From: Chthonomonadales bacterium | GTDB taxonomy: Bacteria; Armatimonadota; Chthonomonadetes; Chthonomonadales; CAJBBX01 | Direction of reading: 5' to 3' | NCBI GenBank assembly: GCA_027459625.1 | Contig: DAIDHP010000024.1 | Location: 1-58,781 of the forward strand | Length of the DNA stretch: 58,781 bases | Shown: positions 35,141-44,168 of the stretch, piece by piece | Numbering within the stretch: the stretch's first letter is position 1 | Layout of the letters: each line of letters starts with the position of its first letter | Made by a program: the position numbers and the translations under genes | The notes under the pieces: generated by a model | What the model was told of the DNA's origin: nothing | What the model saw: the letters and a program-made list of their open reading frames with translations, nothing else | Databases searched by the model: none

Positions 35141-35874
35141 ATCTTCATTTTCTGAAACAGTATGGAGGGTATGTGACGGATGATGAACATGATGGGACGC
35201 CATTTGCCGGGAACATACGCCTCTCTCGTTTTTCTTCGCGCAGCGATGATGATGCCGAACGCGGCTTGCTCCGCGCTAATGATCATGGGGAGGTTATCGA
35301 GACCGCGCGTCATTGGCGTTGCAACCGGACCGGGCTTCACCGTCACGACCGACACCCCCTTTACGGCGAGGCGGTTGCGCAAAGCTTCCAGATAGGTGGT
35401 CAATGCCGCTTTCGAGGCGCAATAAGCGGGCTGTCCGCGCCGTCCTCGATCCCCCGCCACGGAGGTGACACCAACGATGGTGCCGGCTCCGGCAACTCCG
35501 AACCGAGTGGCGGCTTCGTTTAACCACGCCATGGCTCCGAGTAGATTCACCTCGATGATTGTCAAGTCTTTGTCGAAATTGTACTCGTTTTCGCCAATGG
35601 GAGGCATTACACCCGCCATGTAAATGATCATATCCAATCCGCCGAGATCGCGGACGATCTTTTGGAACAGTCCTGGGATCTCCTCGTATGCGGTGACGTC
35701 ATGCGGATACACGAACGATTTGCCTTTTAATTCGCCCGCAACACGCTTTAACTCCGATTCTCTTCGAGACACCAAGGCGATCTGGGTGGTGTCATTGGCG
35801 AGCTGACGTGCCAACGCTTCGCCCATTCCCGACGACGCGCCCACGATGAGGATGTTTTTCCAGATGGACTTCAT
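35137..35874 (-). CDS. DprE2-like short-chain dehydrogenase (2'-keto-polyprenylphosphoryl-pentose reductase)
   Basis: 245 residues after an AGGAGAG site. SDR marks: cofactor loop LIVGASSGMGEALA, catalytic serine in VTSVAGDRG, and YCASK with tyrosine and lysine. The C-terminus RPIMFIIRHIPSILFQKMKI closely follows the end of mycobacterial DprE2 (MMVLRHIPRSIFRKLPI), a membrane-associating tail not shared by most SDRs. Together with the translationally coupled DprE1-like gene this supports synthesis of polyprenyl-phospho-D-arabinofuranose, a donor for envelope arabinans or protein arabinosylation. No DPPR synthase or arabinosyltransferase is in this window. A terminator separates it from the upstream membrane protein, so the pair forms its own unit. 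Confidence 0.87.
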   Translation of the reverse strand: MKSIWKNILIVGASSGMGEALARQLANDTTQIALVSRRESELKRVAGELKGKSFVYPHDVTAYEEIPGLFQKIVRDLGGLDMIIYMAGVMPPIGENEYNFDKDLTIIEVNLLGAMAWLNEAATRFGVAGAGTIVGVTSVAGDRGRRGQPAYCASKAALTTYLEALRNRLAVKGVSVVTVKPGPVATPMTRGLDNLPMIISAEQAAFGIIIAARRKTREAYVPGKWRPIMFIIRHIPSILFQKMKI

Positions 35875-35908
35875 TACCGTTTCTCTCCTATATTAATAAT
35901 ACCTGATG

Positions 35909-35938
35909 AAAAAAGCTTCGAGGGGCGAGCCTCGAAGC
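35909..35938 (-). terminator. Rho-independent terminator after the second DUF6785-type gene
   Basis: On the reverse strand GCTTCGAGG pairs with CCTCGAAGC around a 6-base loop and is followed by TTTTTT (35914-35909). It separates the membrane protein gene from the DprE2-DprE1 pair. Confidence 0.92.
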
Positions 35939-35969
35939 CAAAGGAGCGAACATTGAAAATATGCGGAAC

Positions 35970-37922
35970 TTATTGGTTCCAACCCATCCTTCCGTTGATG
36001 GAAATTGAGTAAGTGGCGGTGTGTGTCCACATGGAATATCCGGACCATAGGGTCTCGATGACAAACTCACCGAGGATCAATCCGAAAGCCACCATTCTAA
36101 GCTTCTCGTAACCCTTTAGACCGTAATACCTTTGCACGAGAACCTTGACGATGAGAACAACCAACAGTCCGAACCAATAGTAATCCACGCCGAAATTCAT
36201 CGCAAGAGCGTACCCGGCGGGGTGGAAAGGAAAACCGGGCACACGAAAACGGATGAAGTCCAACAACATAACGAATGCGAACCCCGCCACCACCATCGCT
36301 ATGGCCGTGTAATTTGGCCCCCTCGCGGAGCCGGTGAGTTGCGTGATAACGCCTGTCGTATCGCCACCCGTGTTGCTGGGAGTCCATCTGTAACCGAGAT
36401 AGATACGCACCAAATGCCCCAAAATACTGCCGAGCACTGTGGCGAGAAGCACGGAGAAAAACATCCATCTCTGATTCACCTTTGACATCTCGCCCATCTT
36501 TATCGCTTCCAATTGATCCGGCATGGGGTCGGTACGATGGATGCGGTTCATAAAATAGAAGGTGGTCACGGTTCTGGCGACATCCGCCGAGGATACCCCT
36601 TCCGTGCCGTGGAAATCCACGAGCAATTGGTTCGGCCCCATAAACGCCATCTCATGAGTTGGTGGGCCTAATTGTGCGCGCAGACGGGTCAAGGCGACAC
36701 TGAAAACGAGGAAGAGCGCTTCATAGCCCACCACGAAATAGAATGGCAGTCCGATCGCCCAACCGATAAATCCCAAGGCGGCCATGCTGCCCAACAATCC
36801 GATGAACGCAAACCGTTGCGGCACAAGACGCTTGTCCGGCGTCCCTTTCGTCCATATCTCCTCCCATAACTCCTTTAGGTAACCGCGTGACACCCATATG
36901 GCTGTCACAAAGAGCCCTATGAAAGCCCCCCAGGATTGTTCGCTGAAGTAAGGAGGACTGGGCACCAAACCTCCGCCGCCGAAAACCCCTTGTTCATATC
37001 CAAGAGATGCGGCGATAACCTGCTGCGCCTTACGGAAGAAAAAGAAGAAGATGAGTGAGAATAAGAGGTCGGTCGGCATGAACAAACCGATCGCCGCAAT
37101 GAAAGGAAACAAACCTATAGGCGTCCACCCGATTTGGTTCCACGGCGGAGAGGGAAACCAAAGTGACATATCCCCAAGAAAGCGAACATTGATCATTGGC
37201 AAGGAAGGATGAAAAAAAGCGAATCCGTTCAATAAATCGATGATCGCTATCACGATGAACGCGCCCCACATCCATCGGCTTCTCCAGAAAGAGCCGGAAC
37301 CGCCCTCTTGCGTCATGGCGATAGGAAGTTGGATAATTGGAAAAGCCAACTTCTCACGGTTTGTCCATTCGTCGCGCATCAAGGAGTTAATGCAGAGCAT
37401 TGCGAAACAGACCACCGTCACAATGAGAGTCCATGCGAAAATCTTGGGCCACCAGATTCCGAGATGCCCCAGGAAATACATGAAGCCATACCCGCCGTTC
37501 CGGAAATCATGCAGACCATTTGCGTTCTTAAAGAACAACCAACTGCTTATGTAAGGCAGCACCTTGGTCTTGTAATCCGGTGAAACGTTAGCATACAGTC
37601 CATAACTGTACATGTATGGGTTGATCACATCCAACCATTCGGAGGAGATCGCGCACGCCACCGCCTGCATCGAGAAGAAGATAACCAACTCCTTTTGGGT
37701 GAATGCGGAACGAGGTAAAAATCTACGCAGGGGGATATTGATGACGATTAACAACAGCGTAAGGGAGACGGGAGGAACCATCAAGGAGAAGATACGATCC
37801 ACACCGGAATCCCCCGCCCAGAAACAGCATACCGGCATCAGAATGATGCTCAGCAATAAGGCTCGGAATGGCATGCCGCTAGTCTGCGAAACTGACGCGG
37901 CGGCATGATCGCGCTTTATCAT
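35970..37922 (-). CDS. Polytopic membrane protein, DUF6784/DUF6785 type (650 residues)
   Basis: Start after AAGGGAGC. Roughly a dozen hydrophobic helices run through the protein (FRALLLSIILMPVCCFWAG, FSLMVPPVSLTLLLIVINI, IFAWTLIVTVVCFAMLCI, FAFVMLLDFIRF and others). Motifs shared with the paralogue at 42090-44132: W.NREKLAFPIIQLP, FMPTDLLFSLIFFFFFR, FPFHPAGYAL and a C-terminal KVLVQRYYGLKGYEKLRMVAFGLILGEF. The helix count and the EKLxFPxxQLP loop recall OPT-type oligopeptide transporters; this likeness is an impression. The family is found beside secreted glycosidases in Armatimonadota and Planctomycetota, and its function is not established. Here it stands between two terminators as a single-gene unit. 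A role in glycan or sugar-conjugate transport is an inference from context. Confidence 0.78.
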   Translation of the reverse strand: MIKRDHAAASVSQTSGMPFRALLLSIILMPVCCFWAGDSGVDRIFSLMVPPVSLTLLLIVINIPLRRFLPRSAFTQKELVIFFSMQAVACAISSEWLDVINPYMYSYGLYANVSPDYKTKVLPYISSWLFFKNANGLHDFRNGGYGFMYFLGHLGIWWPKIFAWTLIVTVVCFAMLCINSLMRDEWTNREKLAFPIIQLPIAMTQEGGSGSFWRSRWMWGAFIVIAIIDLLNGFAFFHPSLPMINVRFLGDMSLWFPSPPWNQIGWTPIGLFPFIAAIGLFMPTDLLFSLIFFFFFRKAQQVIAASLGYEQGVFGGGGLVPSPPYFSEQSWGAFIGLFVTAIWVSRGYLKELWEEIWTKGTPDKRLVPQRFAFIGLLGSMAALGFIGWAIGLPFYFVVGYEALFLVFSVALTRLRAQLGPPTHEMAFMGPNQLLVDFHGTEGVSSADVARTVTTFYFMNRIHRTDPMPDQLEAIKMGEMSKVNQRWMFFSVLLATVLGSILGHLVRIYLGYRWTPSNTGGDTTGVITQLTGSARGPNYTAIAMVVAGFAFVMLLDFIRFRVPGFPFHPAGYALAMNFGVDYYWFGLLVVLIVKVLVQRYYGLKGYEKLRMVAFGLILGEFVIETLWSGYSMWTHTATYSISINGRMGWNQ

Positions 37923-38015
37923 GGCGCTCCCTTTCTTAATAGGGTGGAACAGCGTGGAAAGATTCCAGTTGCATTATGATTTAATTGACGAGGTTAAATC
38001 AATAGTGCGAGGAGG

Positions 38016-38050
38016 GAAAAGGTACCGATCGTTCTGAAACGGTCGGCACC
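38016..38050 (-). terminator. Rho-independent terminator after the ThuA-domain gene
   Basis: Reverse-strand hairpin GGTGCCGACCGTT / AACGATCGGTACC with a TCAG loop and two mismatches, then TTTT at 38020-38017. It closes the four-gene unit that starts at 46289. Confidence 0.85.
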
Positions 38051-38056
38051 CATTAT

Positions 38057-38884
38057 TCATTGATTTCCGGCTGCAGTCGGTAACATCGGACCGGGTTTGG
38101 CGCTGCCCTTCGCCATACCTAACGCCCATTTGATACCGCCTAACAAATACGCCTGATAGGTCTTATTGTTCCAGACGGCTTTCTTGTGCCCCAACGCGCA
38201 ATAGAACACACGCCCCTTGCCATACATTTTGTCCCACGAGATCAGGTGATCACCGGGTTGTCCCGCTTGAGCCATGCCGTTATTGGGGAATTTGTTCAGA
38301 TACAGCAGAACATGCACCTTGTCTCGGTTATCCTGTTTGAAGAGATAAATCTCATCGAATATTTTCCAATCCTTGGCTCCAAGGGCTTTGCACGCCGGGA
38401 AGTTCGGATCCTGCACAAGGCAGTCCACCTCACACTGGGCTCCGTGAGTCATGAACTCGCCTCCGAGCATGTCCACATAGGAGGTGTCCCCGCCAATTTG
38501 ACTAGGATGGTAGGTGTCGGCGGCGGCGTGCACCCCGATAAAACCATGCCCTTCCTTGATCCAATCCAAAAAGGCGTGCAGATCGGGGATTCCCAAGTTA
38601 CCGGTGGTGTTGTTGAAGAATACCGCATCGTATTTTTTCAAATAGTCAGGGGTCAGCATCGTCTTAACATCATCCGCCGTGCGGCAATAATCCACCGTGA
38701 AAAGTCCGCTCTCCTTGCCGAGTTGCGCGATCACCTGCTCACCGGTGGGAATGGAATCGTGATGGAATCCAGCCGTATAATCCACCACAAGCATATGCTT
38801 CATTCGCTTGGCCGATGCGATCGCAAGGACACACGTCATTGCGAAGAGGCTGATGCAAAAAATCAGTGCAGATCGTACCTTCAT
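38057..38884 (-). CDS. Secreted ThuA-domain protein
   Basis: 275 residues from the ATG at 38884, which has a strong ACAGGAGG site; the longer frame has none. The signal peptide ends near AIASA. The ThuA (trehalose-utilisation-like, class I glutamine-amidotransferase-like fold) domain fills the protein: MLVVDYTAGFHHDSIPTGEQVI, DAVFFNNTTGNLGIPDLHAFLDWI, GFIGVHAAADTYH, HLISWDKMYGKGRVFYCALGHKKAVW and a C-terminal LLGGIKWALG. These proteins are common in glycan-degradation loci and are thought to be hydrolases or sugar-modifying enzymes; the reaction is not established. It is the last gene of the DUF6259 - DUF6785 - GxGYxYP - ThuA unit, 71 bases after GxGYxYP. Confidence 0.9.
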   Translation of the reverse strand: MKVRSALIFCISLFAMTCVLAIASAKRMKHMLVVDYTAGFHHDSIPTGEQVIAQLGKESGLFTVDYCRTADDVKTMLTPDYLKKYDAVFFNNTTGNLGIPDLHAFLDWIKEGHGFIGVHAAADTYHPSQIGGDTSYVDMLGGEFMTHGAQCEVDCLVQDPNFPACKALGAKDWKIFDEIYLFKQDNRDKVHVLLYLNKFPNNGMAQAGQPGDHLISWDKMYGKGRVFYCALGHKKAVWNNKTYQAYLLGGIKWALGMAKGSAKPGPMLPTAAGNQ

Positions 38885-38955
38885 AAAAATGCCTCCTGTC
38901 CCCGTCATGAGACGGGGGTTGGGTTATTAGAATGCTGCGAGAAATTGAAAATCGA

Positions 38956-41865
38956 CTATTTCAATATTTTCCAAATGGTCACATCGTCCGCATCCACCGT
39001 GGCGGCGCCGGTCCAATTCAAACGCGTCTCAATCTGCCCGCCAGGATGATGGAACACTAAAGCGATATAGCGATACTTTCTGTCTGGAAGTTCCTGGACA
39101 CGGATGTTTTTAACGGTATCGATTATAAGCCCTCCGCCAACGCAGGTGTCCGCTTGCAGGAGTGGACCGGAACCCTCGCCAACTCGCTTGACTCTGAATA
39201 GAGCGAGATAATAGCCTTTGGGTAGCGGGGAGTAAGGTCCGTAGCATAGCATCCCCGGCTTATCCTTGCCTGCGGTCACTTGCCAATCCATGCTCCCATC
39301 CTTGGTGATCACCGCCTCGCCGCTGAAGTGAGAAAGGGTGAATATTTTAAACTCCTTCACCAGTTCCAGTTTGTTGGATGGGATTTTGGAAAGAATCGCA
39401 TCGTATGGAACCACTTTCGCTTGCATGTCCCAGTTCGCTTCGGGATTCACTCCGGTGAGCCGTAGCTTGATCGAGCTGGCAACCGGATTTCCCGATAACA
39501 TCGCATGGACGTACTCTCCAGGTTTCAAAACCGCTGGCAAGGTGGTCTTTAGATTGGTCAGACCTTGAATCGCCTTCAAATGCAACCGCAACGGCCGATC
39601 CGTCACGTTTTGAATGGAGTATTCCACCTGTAACGGATGGTTTTGGATATACTGCGCAGTGCTTGGGAAATTGACCAAGACCTGTTTCGTATGCAGATAG
39701 TCCTTATAGAGTTGCGCCAATTGGTCGGGCCTTACAAACTGGTACCGCGGACCGAGCTGCTGTACGATATCCTTAAGCATTGGCAGAGTTGCGCCCCAGT
39801 TCCAAACGAATACGTGCATGAACCCGGGGCCTGCCTTGGGGGTCATTTGTCGCACTTGGCGAACGATAAACGCCTCCTGCTCCGCTGTGGTGGCGGGATC
39901 CTGCCATCCGTTCACGGCGTGAAAGACAGGCACGTTTCGTATGCCAACCGGATAGTCCGCCTCGGCATACGTGGAGACCACCTTGCCGTAATCGGGGAAG
40001 ATGGCTTTCATGAATGGAATTTGATTCGCGTAATCGGCGAACAAAGACCGCTTGGTGATGTTCATGATCCAACTTATATTCATATCCAACTTGCTCATAT
40101 ACTCCCCAGTCTGATGCAGGAACCCGTAAAAAATGCGTTGCCGCAAAGCCGGTTTGTATCTTTCCGCGTAGGAGTTGGGGTATGTGTATCCGATTCCCGA
40201 GACGGCGGATACGAAATAGTCGTCGGGCGTGGCGGTCTTGTAATAGTAATCCGCGATGTCCGGAATGAGCATCCATGCGGAGGGGGACATCGTCCACCCG
40301 AATGGGATCGTCCCGCGAACGGAGCTTTTCCAAATCTGCGGGAAGTTGCCGTTCATGAGAACCGGTAGGTTGTCCCCGTCGGAAATGATGAAAGAGCAAT
40401 ATATCTTGTTGGGATTCAGTTTGAGACGCGGAGCCACGCTCTGTTTGAATTTTATCCCGCGAATTCCCGAGTGAACGCTCAGGTTTGAGGCGTCAATGGA
40501 GCCAACAAGGTAGTGTGAGAATTGAGCGAACAGTGTGACACCGGGGCCCTCGCCGATTCCGATATCCTTGCCCGCCCACGGATAACTCATCACGGGGGTG
40601 TTGATGGGCATTTTGGCGAAAATCCCCTCCATCAGCTTCACTTCCGCGTTCGGATCCGCATAGGGTTCGGCTCCGTCGATCTGCCCGGAGAGCCAGAAGC
40701 AGAAAACCTTGTTTTCAACGAGGTAATCCCGGAGAGACATGTGGTCCGGATAGGTGCATGCGGTAACATAGTGATTTAATTTCGGCCATAGATGGTCGAA
40801 CGACCACCTGTAAGCATCCACGCTTTTTGTCCACTTTCCCCTCAGATCGGCGATCACATGATACTTGAGTTCCTTGGATAGTCGAGGGGACACGGCGATA
40901 CCGTCATACACGCCCGCCATCATCGTTGCCACGTTTTTAGTGGCGGGAATGCGAGGATCGTCAATAATCATCCCTTTGATCACGGAGTTAAAATCCCTGA
41001 AAAGGGCGGGGATGGTCACATTTGAATAGGACTTGATGTACCCTCTTTTCACCATCCACTCCAGCCACTGCATGTCGGTGGGATTGTAAAGAGAGTAGAT
41101 TCGAGGCTTCGTGCGATTCACCAAGCCTTGAAGGCATAGCGTCGCCAACTGCCAATCCGCAGGCTGATCCCTTAAATCCACCACGAGAAGATGCTTTGCA
41201 GGAGGATTGGAGCGTGGGAAGATATCCTTGAAAGGACGCCTATTCGGGATGATACTTAGATTATTCGGTTTGCCGCTGTATACGGGTTGTGGAACACGAT
41301 GGATAAACGCAGACTCCTTGCCGTTCTTTACGGTATAGACTTCCACCTCGTCAAGGCGCAAGGGGGCTATCCCCTCCCAATTGAGCCTTATCTCCAGCTT
41401 CCCGCCCGGATCATGAAACGCGAACGGCACCCAAACGTATTCCCCAACCTTTAAATCCTCCGGCCACACATCCTCCTGTCCAAGGTTGGTTGAACCGTAA
41501 TCGACGCATGCGTCCACCGTCGCCACTTTGTCATCCGCGGGCGTCATCAGTTTAATATGAAGCAGAGCCACATAATCGCCCGCAGGGAGTTCGGCGTAGG
41601 GCCCGTAGGTCATGTAACCGATGGCATCCTTATGCGCTGAACTCGCCTCCCAAGCTGTACCCGCATTCGCATCGGGGTCTGACACAGCCCTTCCCGTATT
41701 GTGCCCGAAATCGGAGGGAAAATATATCTTCGTCAGAGTGTAATCACCCTTGGGTAGTTCCTTTTGGTTCGGCATTAACTGCAGAATTCGAGGTGCGATG
41801 CCGGTTTGCGCGAACGCTGACACGCTCAAACAAATTAGAAACGCCAGAAGAGTTTTGCGGAACAT
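38956..41865 (-). CDS. Secreted GxGYxYP glycoside hydrolase-like protein with similar beta-sandwich modules at both ends
   Basis: 969 residues from the ATG at 41865 (AAGGAG upstream) with a signal peptide to about AFAQ. The N-terminal module (residues 20-185) and the C-terminal module (about 825-969) resemble each other: YGPYAELPAGDYVALLHIK versus YGPYSPLPKGYYLALFRVK, and FHDPGGKLEIRLNWEGIA versus FHHPGGQIETRLNWTGAA. Between them lies the family core: LLVVDLRDQPADWQLATLCL with LVNRTKPRIYSL, then YCSFIISDGDNLP, GTIPFGWTMSP and the signature SAVSGIGYTYP. The end modules are probably carbohydrate-binding domains. The catalytic core is assumed to be a glycosidase. It sits between a DUF6785 membrane protein and ThuA on one transcript. 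Confidence 0.85.
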   Translation of the reverse strand: MFRKTLLAFLICLSVSAFAQTGIAPRILQLMPNQKELPKGDYTLTKIYFPSDFGHNTGRAVSDPDANAGTAWEASSAHKDAIGYMTYGPYAELPAGDYVALLHIKLMTPADDKVATVDACVDYGSTNLGQEDVWPEDLKVGEYVWVPFAFHDPGGKLEIRLNWEGIAPLRLDEVEVYTVKNGKESAFIHRVPQPVYSGKPNNLSIIPNRRPFKDIFPRSNPPAKHLLVVDLRDQPADWQLATLCLQGLVNRTKPRIYSLYNPTDMQWLEWMVKRGYIKSYSNVTIPALFRDFNSVIKGMIIDDPRIPATKNVATMMAGVYDGIAVSPRLSKELKYHVIADLRGKWTKSVDAYRWSFDHLWPKLNHYVTACTYPDHMSLRDYLVENKVFCFWLSGQIDGAEPYADPNAEVKLMEGIFAKMPINTPVMSYPWAGKDIGIGEGPGVTLFAQFSHYLVGSIDASNLSVHSGIRGIKFKQSVAPRLKLNPNKIYCSFIISDGDNLPVLMNGNFPQIWKSSVRGTIPFGWTMSPSAWMLIPDIADYYYKTATPDDYFVSAVSGIGYTYPNSYAERYKPALRQRIFYGFLHQTGEYMSKLDMNISWIMNITKRSLFADYANQIPFMKAIFPDYGKVVSTYAEADYPVGIRNVPVFHAVNGWQDPATTAEQEAFIVRQVRQMTPKAGPGFMHVFVWNWGATLPMLKDIVQQLGPRYQFVRPDQLAQLYKDYLHTKQVLVNFPSTAQYIQNHPLQVEYSIQNVTDRPLRLHLKAIQGLTNLKTTLPAVLKPGEYVHAMLSGNPVASSIKLRLTGVNPEANWDMQAKVVPYDAILSKIPSNKLELVKEFKIFTLSHFSGEAVITKDGSMDWQVTAGKDKPGMLCYGPYSPLPKGYYLALFRVKRVGEGSGPLLQADTCVGGGLIIDTVKNIRVQELPDRKYRYIALVFHHPGGQIETRLNWTGAATVDADDVTIWKILK

Positions 41866-42089
41866 AAATGGCTCCTTGCTACGATTAAAGTCCTTCATAC
41901 TTCGGGATATATGTCAGGTCTATGATGATTAAAACGCAAAGTGAACTGAATTGATCTTCGTGATTGATCTCACTCAACTCATTTTATCTGATATCCATGC
42001 ATTATTCAACACAACAGGATAGCGATTCCGCATCAATGCCGCGAATCCCTCGTATCATTTTAAGGAATACACGCATATACATCGAAACA

Positions 42090-44132
42090 TCAGGGCCATG
42101 GGAAGAATGGCGTGGGGGTGCGCCACAGAATGCAAGGGATGCTCCAGAGAACGCCCATGGTGAATTCGCCAAGAACCATGCCAAGAAAGAAAGGCCTCGC
42201 CTTGGAGTAGAGCCGCATTCCTCCATAGCGCAGGATCAACACCTTGCATAACCACGCCACCAGACAGGGCCACCAAAAAACCGCGATCGTCCAAGAGCCT
42301 GAAAGCGCGTAACCGAGCGGGTGGAATGGAAACCAATCCAACTGCGTGCGCAGGAAAGCGATGACGATTGTTATAAACACGCCAAGGAAGAAATTCAGCG
42401 TGTAATACCAAGCCAGCGGACCCCGACCCCCTTGGAGCACCAGAGAGGCGTCGTTGAACGCCCACACTGGGTTGCCCTGATATACGTATCCATACATCTG
42501 ATCCGCGCCGATTTTATACGGCAGGGTGATGTGCAGGTATCCCGCCACGCAAATCGCCACCACGAAAGCCAAGGCGAACGCCCCCAGCAGCGATCTTCTC
42601 CTCACTCTCACACCGTCTCCGAACTTCATCGAATCCAAAAAACATGTGATCGGCAAACCGCGCTGATCCCGCATCCACAGGGCGTCCAGAAAAGAGAGCC
42701 CTGTTAAGTTCGCACCGCCTAGCTTTCCCACGTTCCCTATCATCCGGTATACGTCCGTAGGTCTGAAGCAGGTTTCAGTCATGAGCATCCCCCCTTCGCT
42801 CACGCTGCGCGCCAAAACCATCTCTACGACAAAAAGCACGACGCACACCTCGAACAGCGCCAGCCACCAAGACATTCCAAACAATGATAGCCAGGCGGTG
42901 CAGCCCACAATCCCGCTGATCAACCCCCAAAACGCGACCCTGTAAGGGATGATCTCATTGGAGTCGTCAGGGTCATTCGCCTTTCTTTTGCCCCACGCCG
43001 CTCTCCATATCGCCGCCAGATGGGGCTTCGCAGTCCAGATCATGTACAACACCAGCATGAAGTAGCACCCCATAAGTTGGTATGCGACAAAGGTGCGTAT
43101 GTCCCCGTACATCGGCATCACCGCAGGTTGGTAACCAAAGCGTACGGTGATGACATCCTCAGCACGAATGACAAGAAAGAAGAACCAGAGCGAGAAAAGC
43201 AGATCCGTCGGCAATAGATAGAAAAAACCGATCGCGGCGAAGGAGAAATAGAGATGTAAAAAAAGCATCGCATTCCACGGAGGCTGCGTGATGTAGTTCA
43301 TCAAATTCAAGTCCAAGTTGATCTCGGGAACGCTTGGGTACCATTGATGGAACCCGTTGAAGGTGAATATCAGCGCAGGAAGCGCGAAACCCATCCACAT
43401 CAAGCGGTTTTTCAGGAAACTATCCCGCTGCATGTTCGATGCTCCGCGAACCATCTCCAAGGGCAACTGCGCCAAAGGGAACTGCAGTTTCTCGTTATCC
43501 GCCCACTGCCTCCGAATTAACGCCGCCAAACAGAGAAACGACGTGAACATGCAGATGACCAGCACTCCCCAAGCCAGAAGAGGGATCACCCACAAATTCC
43601 AGGGCAGCCTCTCACCCGAGCGAAGGGAGTCGTAAAATCTTGTAGCTACGAACTGATCAATCGGACCGTGAGGATTAAATGGAACCGCCCATTTGGGGAT
43701 GTATTTGAAGAACAGACTGCGCCAATGGTTGGTGTCATTCGCGTAATAATCCGGAACGATCAAAAGCGGAATTAATTTCTCCAACAGCCCCCGCGAGGAA
43801 ACCATTGCCGCCAACAGCATCATGATGTAGATGGTGAAGAGTTCGTGGGCTTTTAATCGAAGCTTCTCGGAAAGGCGGGTGAGGATCGACTGAACCGCCA
43901 GAATGAGCACCAGCATGCCGATGACAACCGGTGGAAGTTGGAGATACCCGATCTGGATCTGTCCGTCAACCAACTCCGCGTAACAAACCACCACGCACGT
44001 GATCGCGACGCACACGATTCCGATAAGTAGCGCTCGGGGGGAGAGCGCGGACACGAGTTGATCCGCTTGCGCGGGAGGGGGGGCGTCCGCATAATCCTTG
44101 TTTGAGCTCTTGTTTCGTTTGAAGTACGGCAT
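42090..44132 (-). CDS. Polytopic membrane protein, DUF6784/DUF6785 type (680 residues)
   Basis: Start after AAAGGAG. Roughly a dozen transmembrane helices (SPRALLIGIVCVAITCVVVCYAEL, VIGMLVLILAVQSIL, LWVIPLLAWGVLVICMFTSF, and so on). Motifs shared with the paralogue at 35970: RRQWADNEKLQFPLAQLPLEM, LLPTDLLFSLWFFF, FPFHPLGYAL and KVLILRYGGMRLYSKARPFFLGMVLGEF. The two proteins are clearly homologous but well diverged. It lies 36 bases after a DUF6259-type glycosidase and upstream of GxGYxYP and ThuA genes, with no terminator between, so all four are probably one transcript. Transport of sugars released by these enzymes is the simplest reading, but biosynthetic roles for a polytopic enzyme cannot be excluded. 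Confidence 0.8.
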   Translation of the reverse strand: MPYFKRNKSSNKDYADAPPPAQADQLVSALSPRALLIGIVCVAITCVVVCYAELVDGQIQIGYLQLPPVVIGMLVLILAVQSILTRLSEKLRLKAHELFTIYIMMLLAAMVSSRGLLEKLIPLLIVPDYYANDTNHWRSLFFKYIPKWAVPFNPHGPIDQFVATRFYDSLRSGERLPWNLWVIPLLAWGVLVICMFTSFLCLAALIRRQWADNEKLQFPLAQLPLEMVRGASNMQRDSFLKNRLMWMGFALPALIFTFNGFHQWYPSVPEINLDLNLMNYITQPPWNAMLFLHLYFSFAAIGFFYLLPTDLLFSLWFFFLVIRAEDVITVRFGYQPAVMPMYGDIRTFVAYQLMGCYFMLVLYMIWTAKPHLAAIWRAAWGKRKANDPDDSNEIIPYRVAFWGLISGIVGCTAWLSLFGMSWWLALFEVCVVLFVVEMVLARSVSEGGMLMTETCFRPTDVYRMIGNVGKLGGANLTGLSFLDALWMRDQRGLPITCFLDSMKFGDGVRVRRRSLLGAFALAFVVAICVAGYLHITLPYKIGADQMYGYVYQGNPVWAFNDASLVLQGGRGPLAWYYTLNFFLGVFITIVIAFLRTQLDWFPFHPLGYALSGSWTIAVFWWPCLVAWLCKVLILRYGGMRLYSKARPFFLGMVLGEFTMGVLWSIPCILWRTPTPFFPWP

Positions 44133-44168
44133 GCGGATGCTCTCCTTTCCCCATGGGCGGATGTCATC

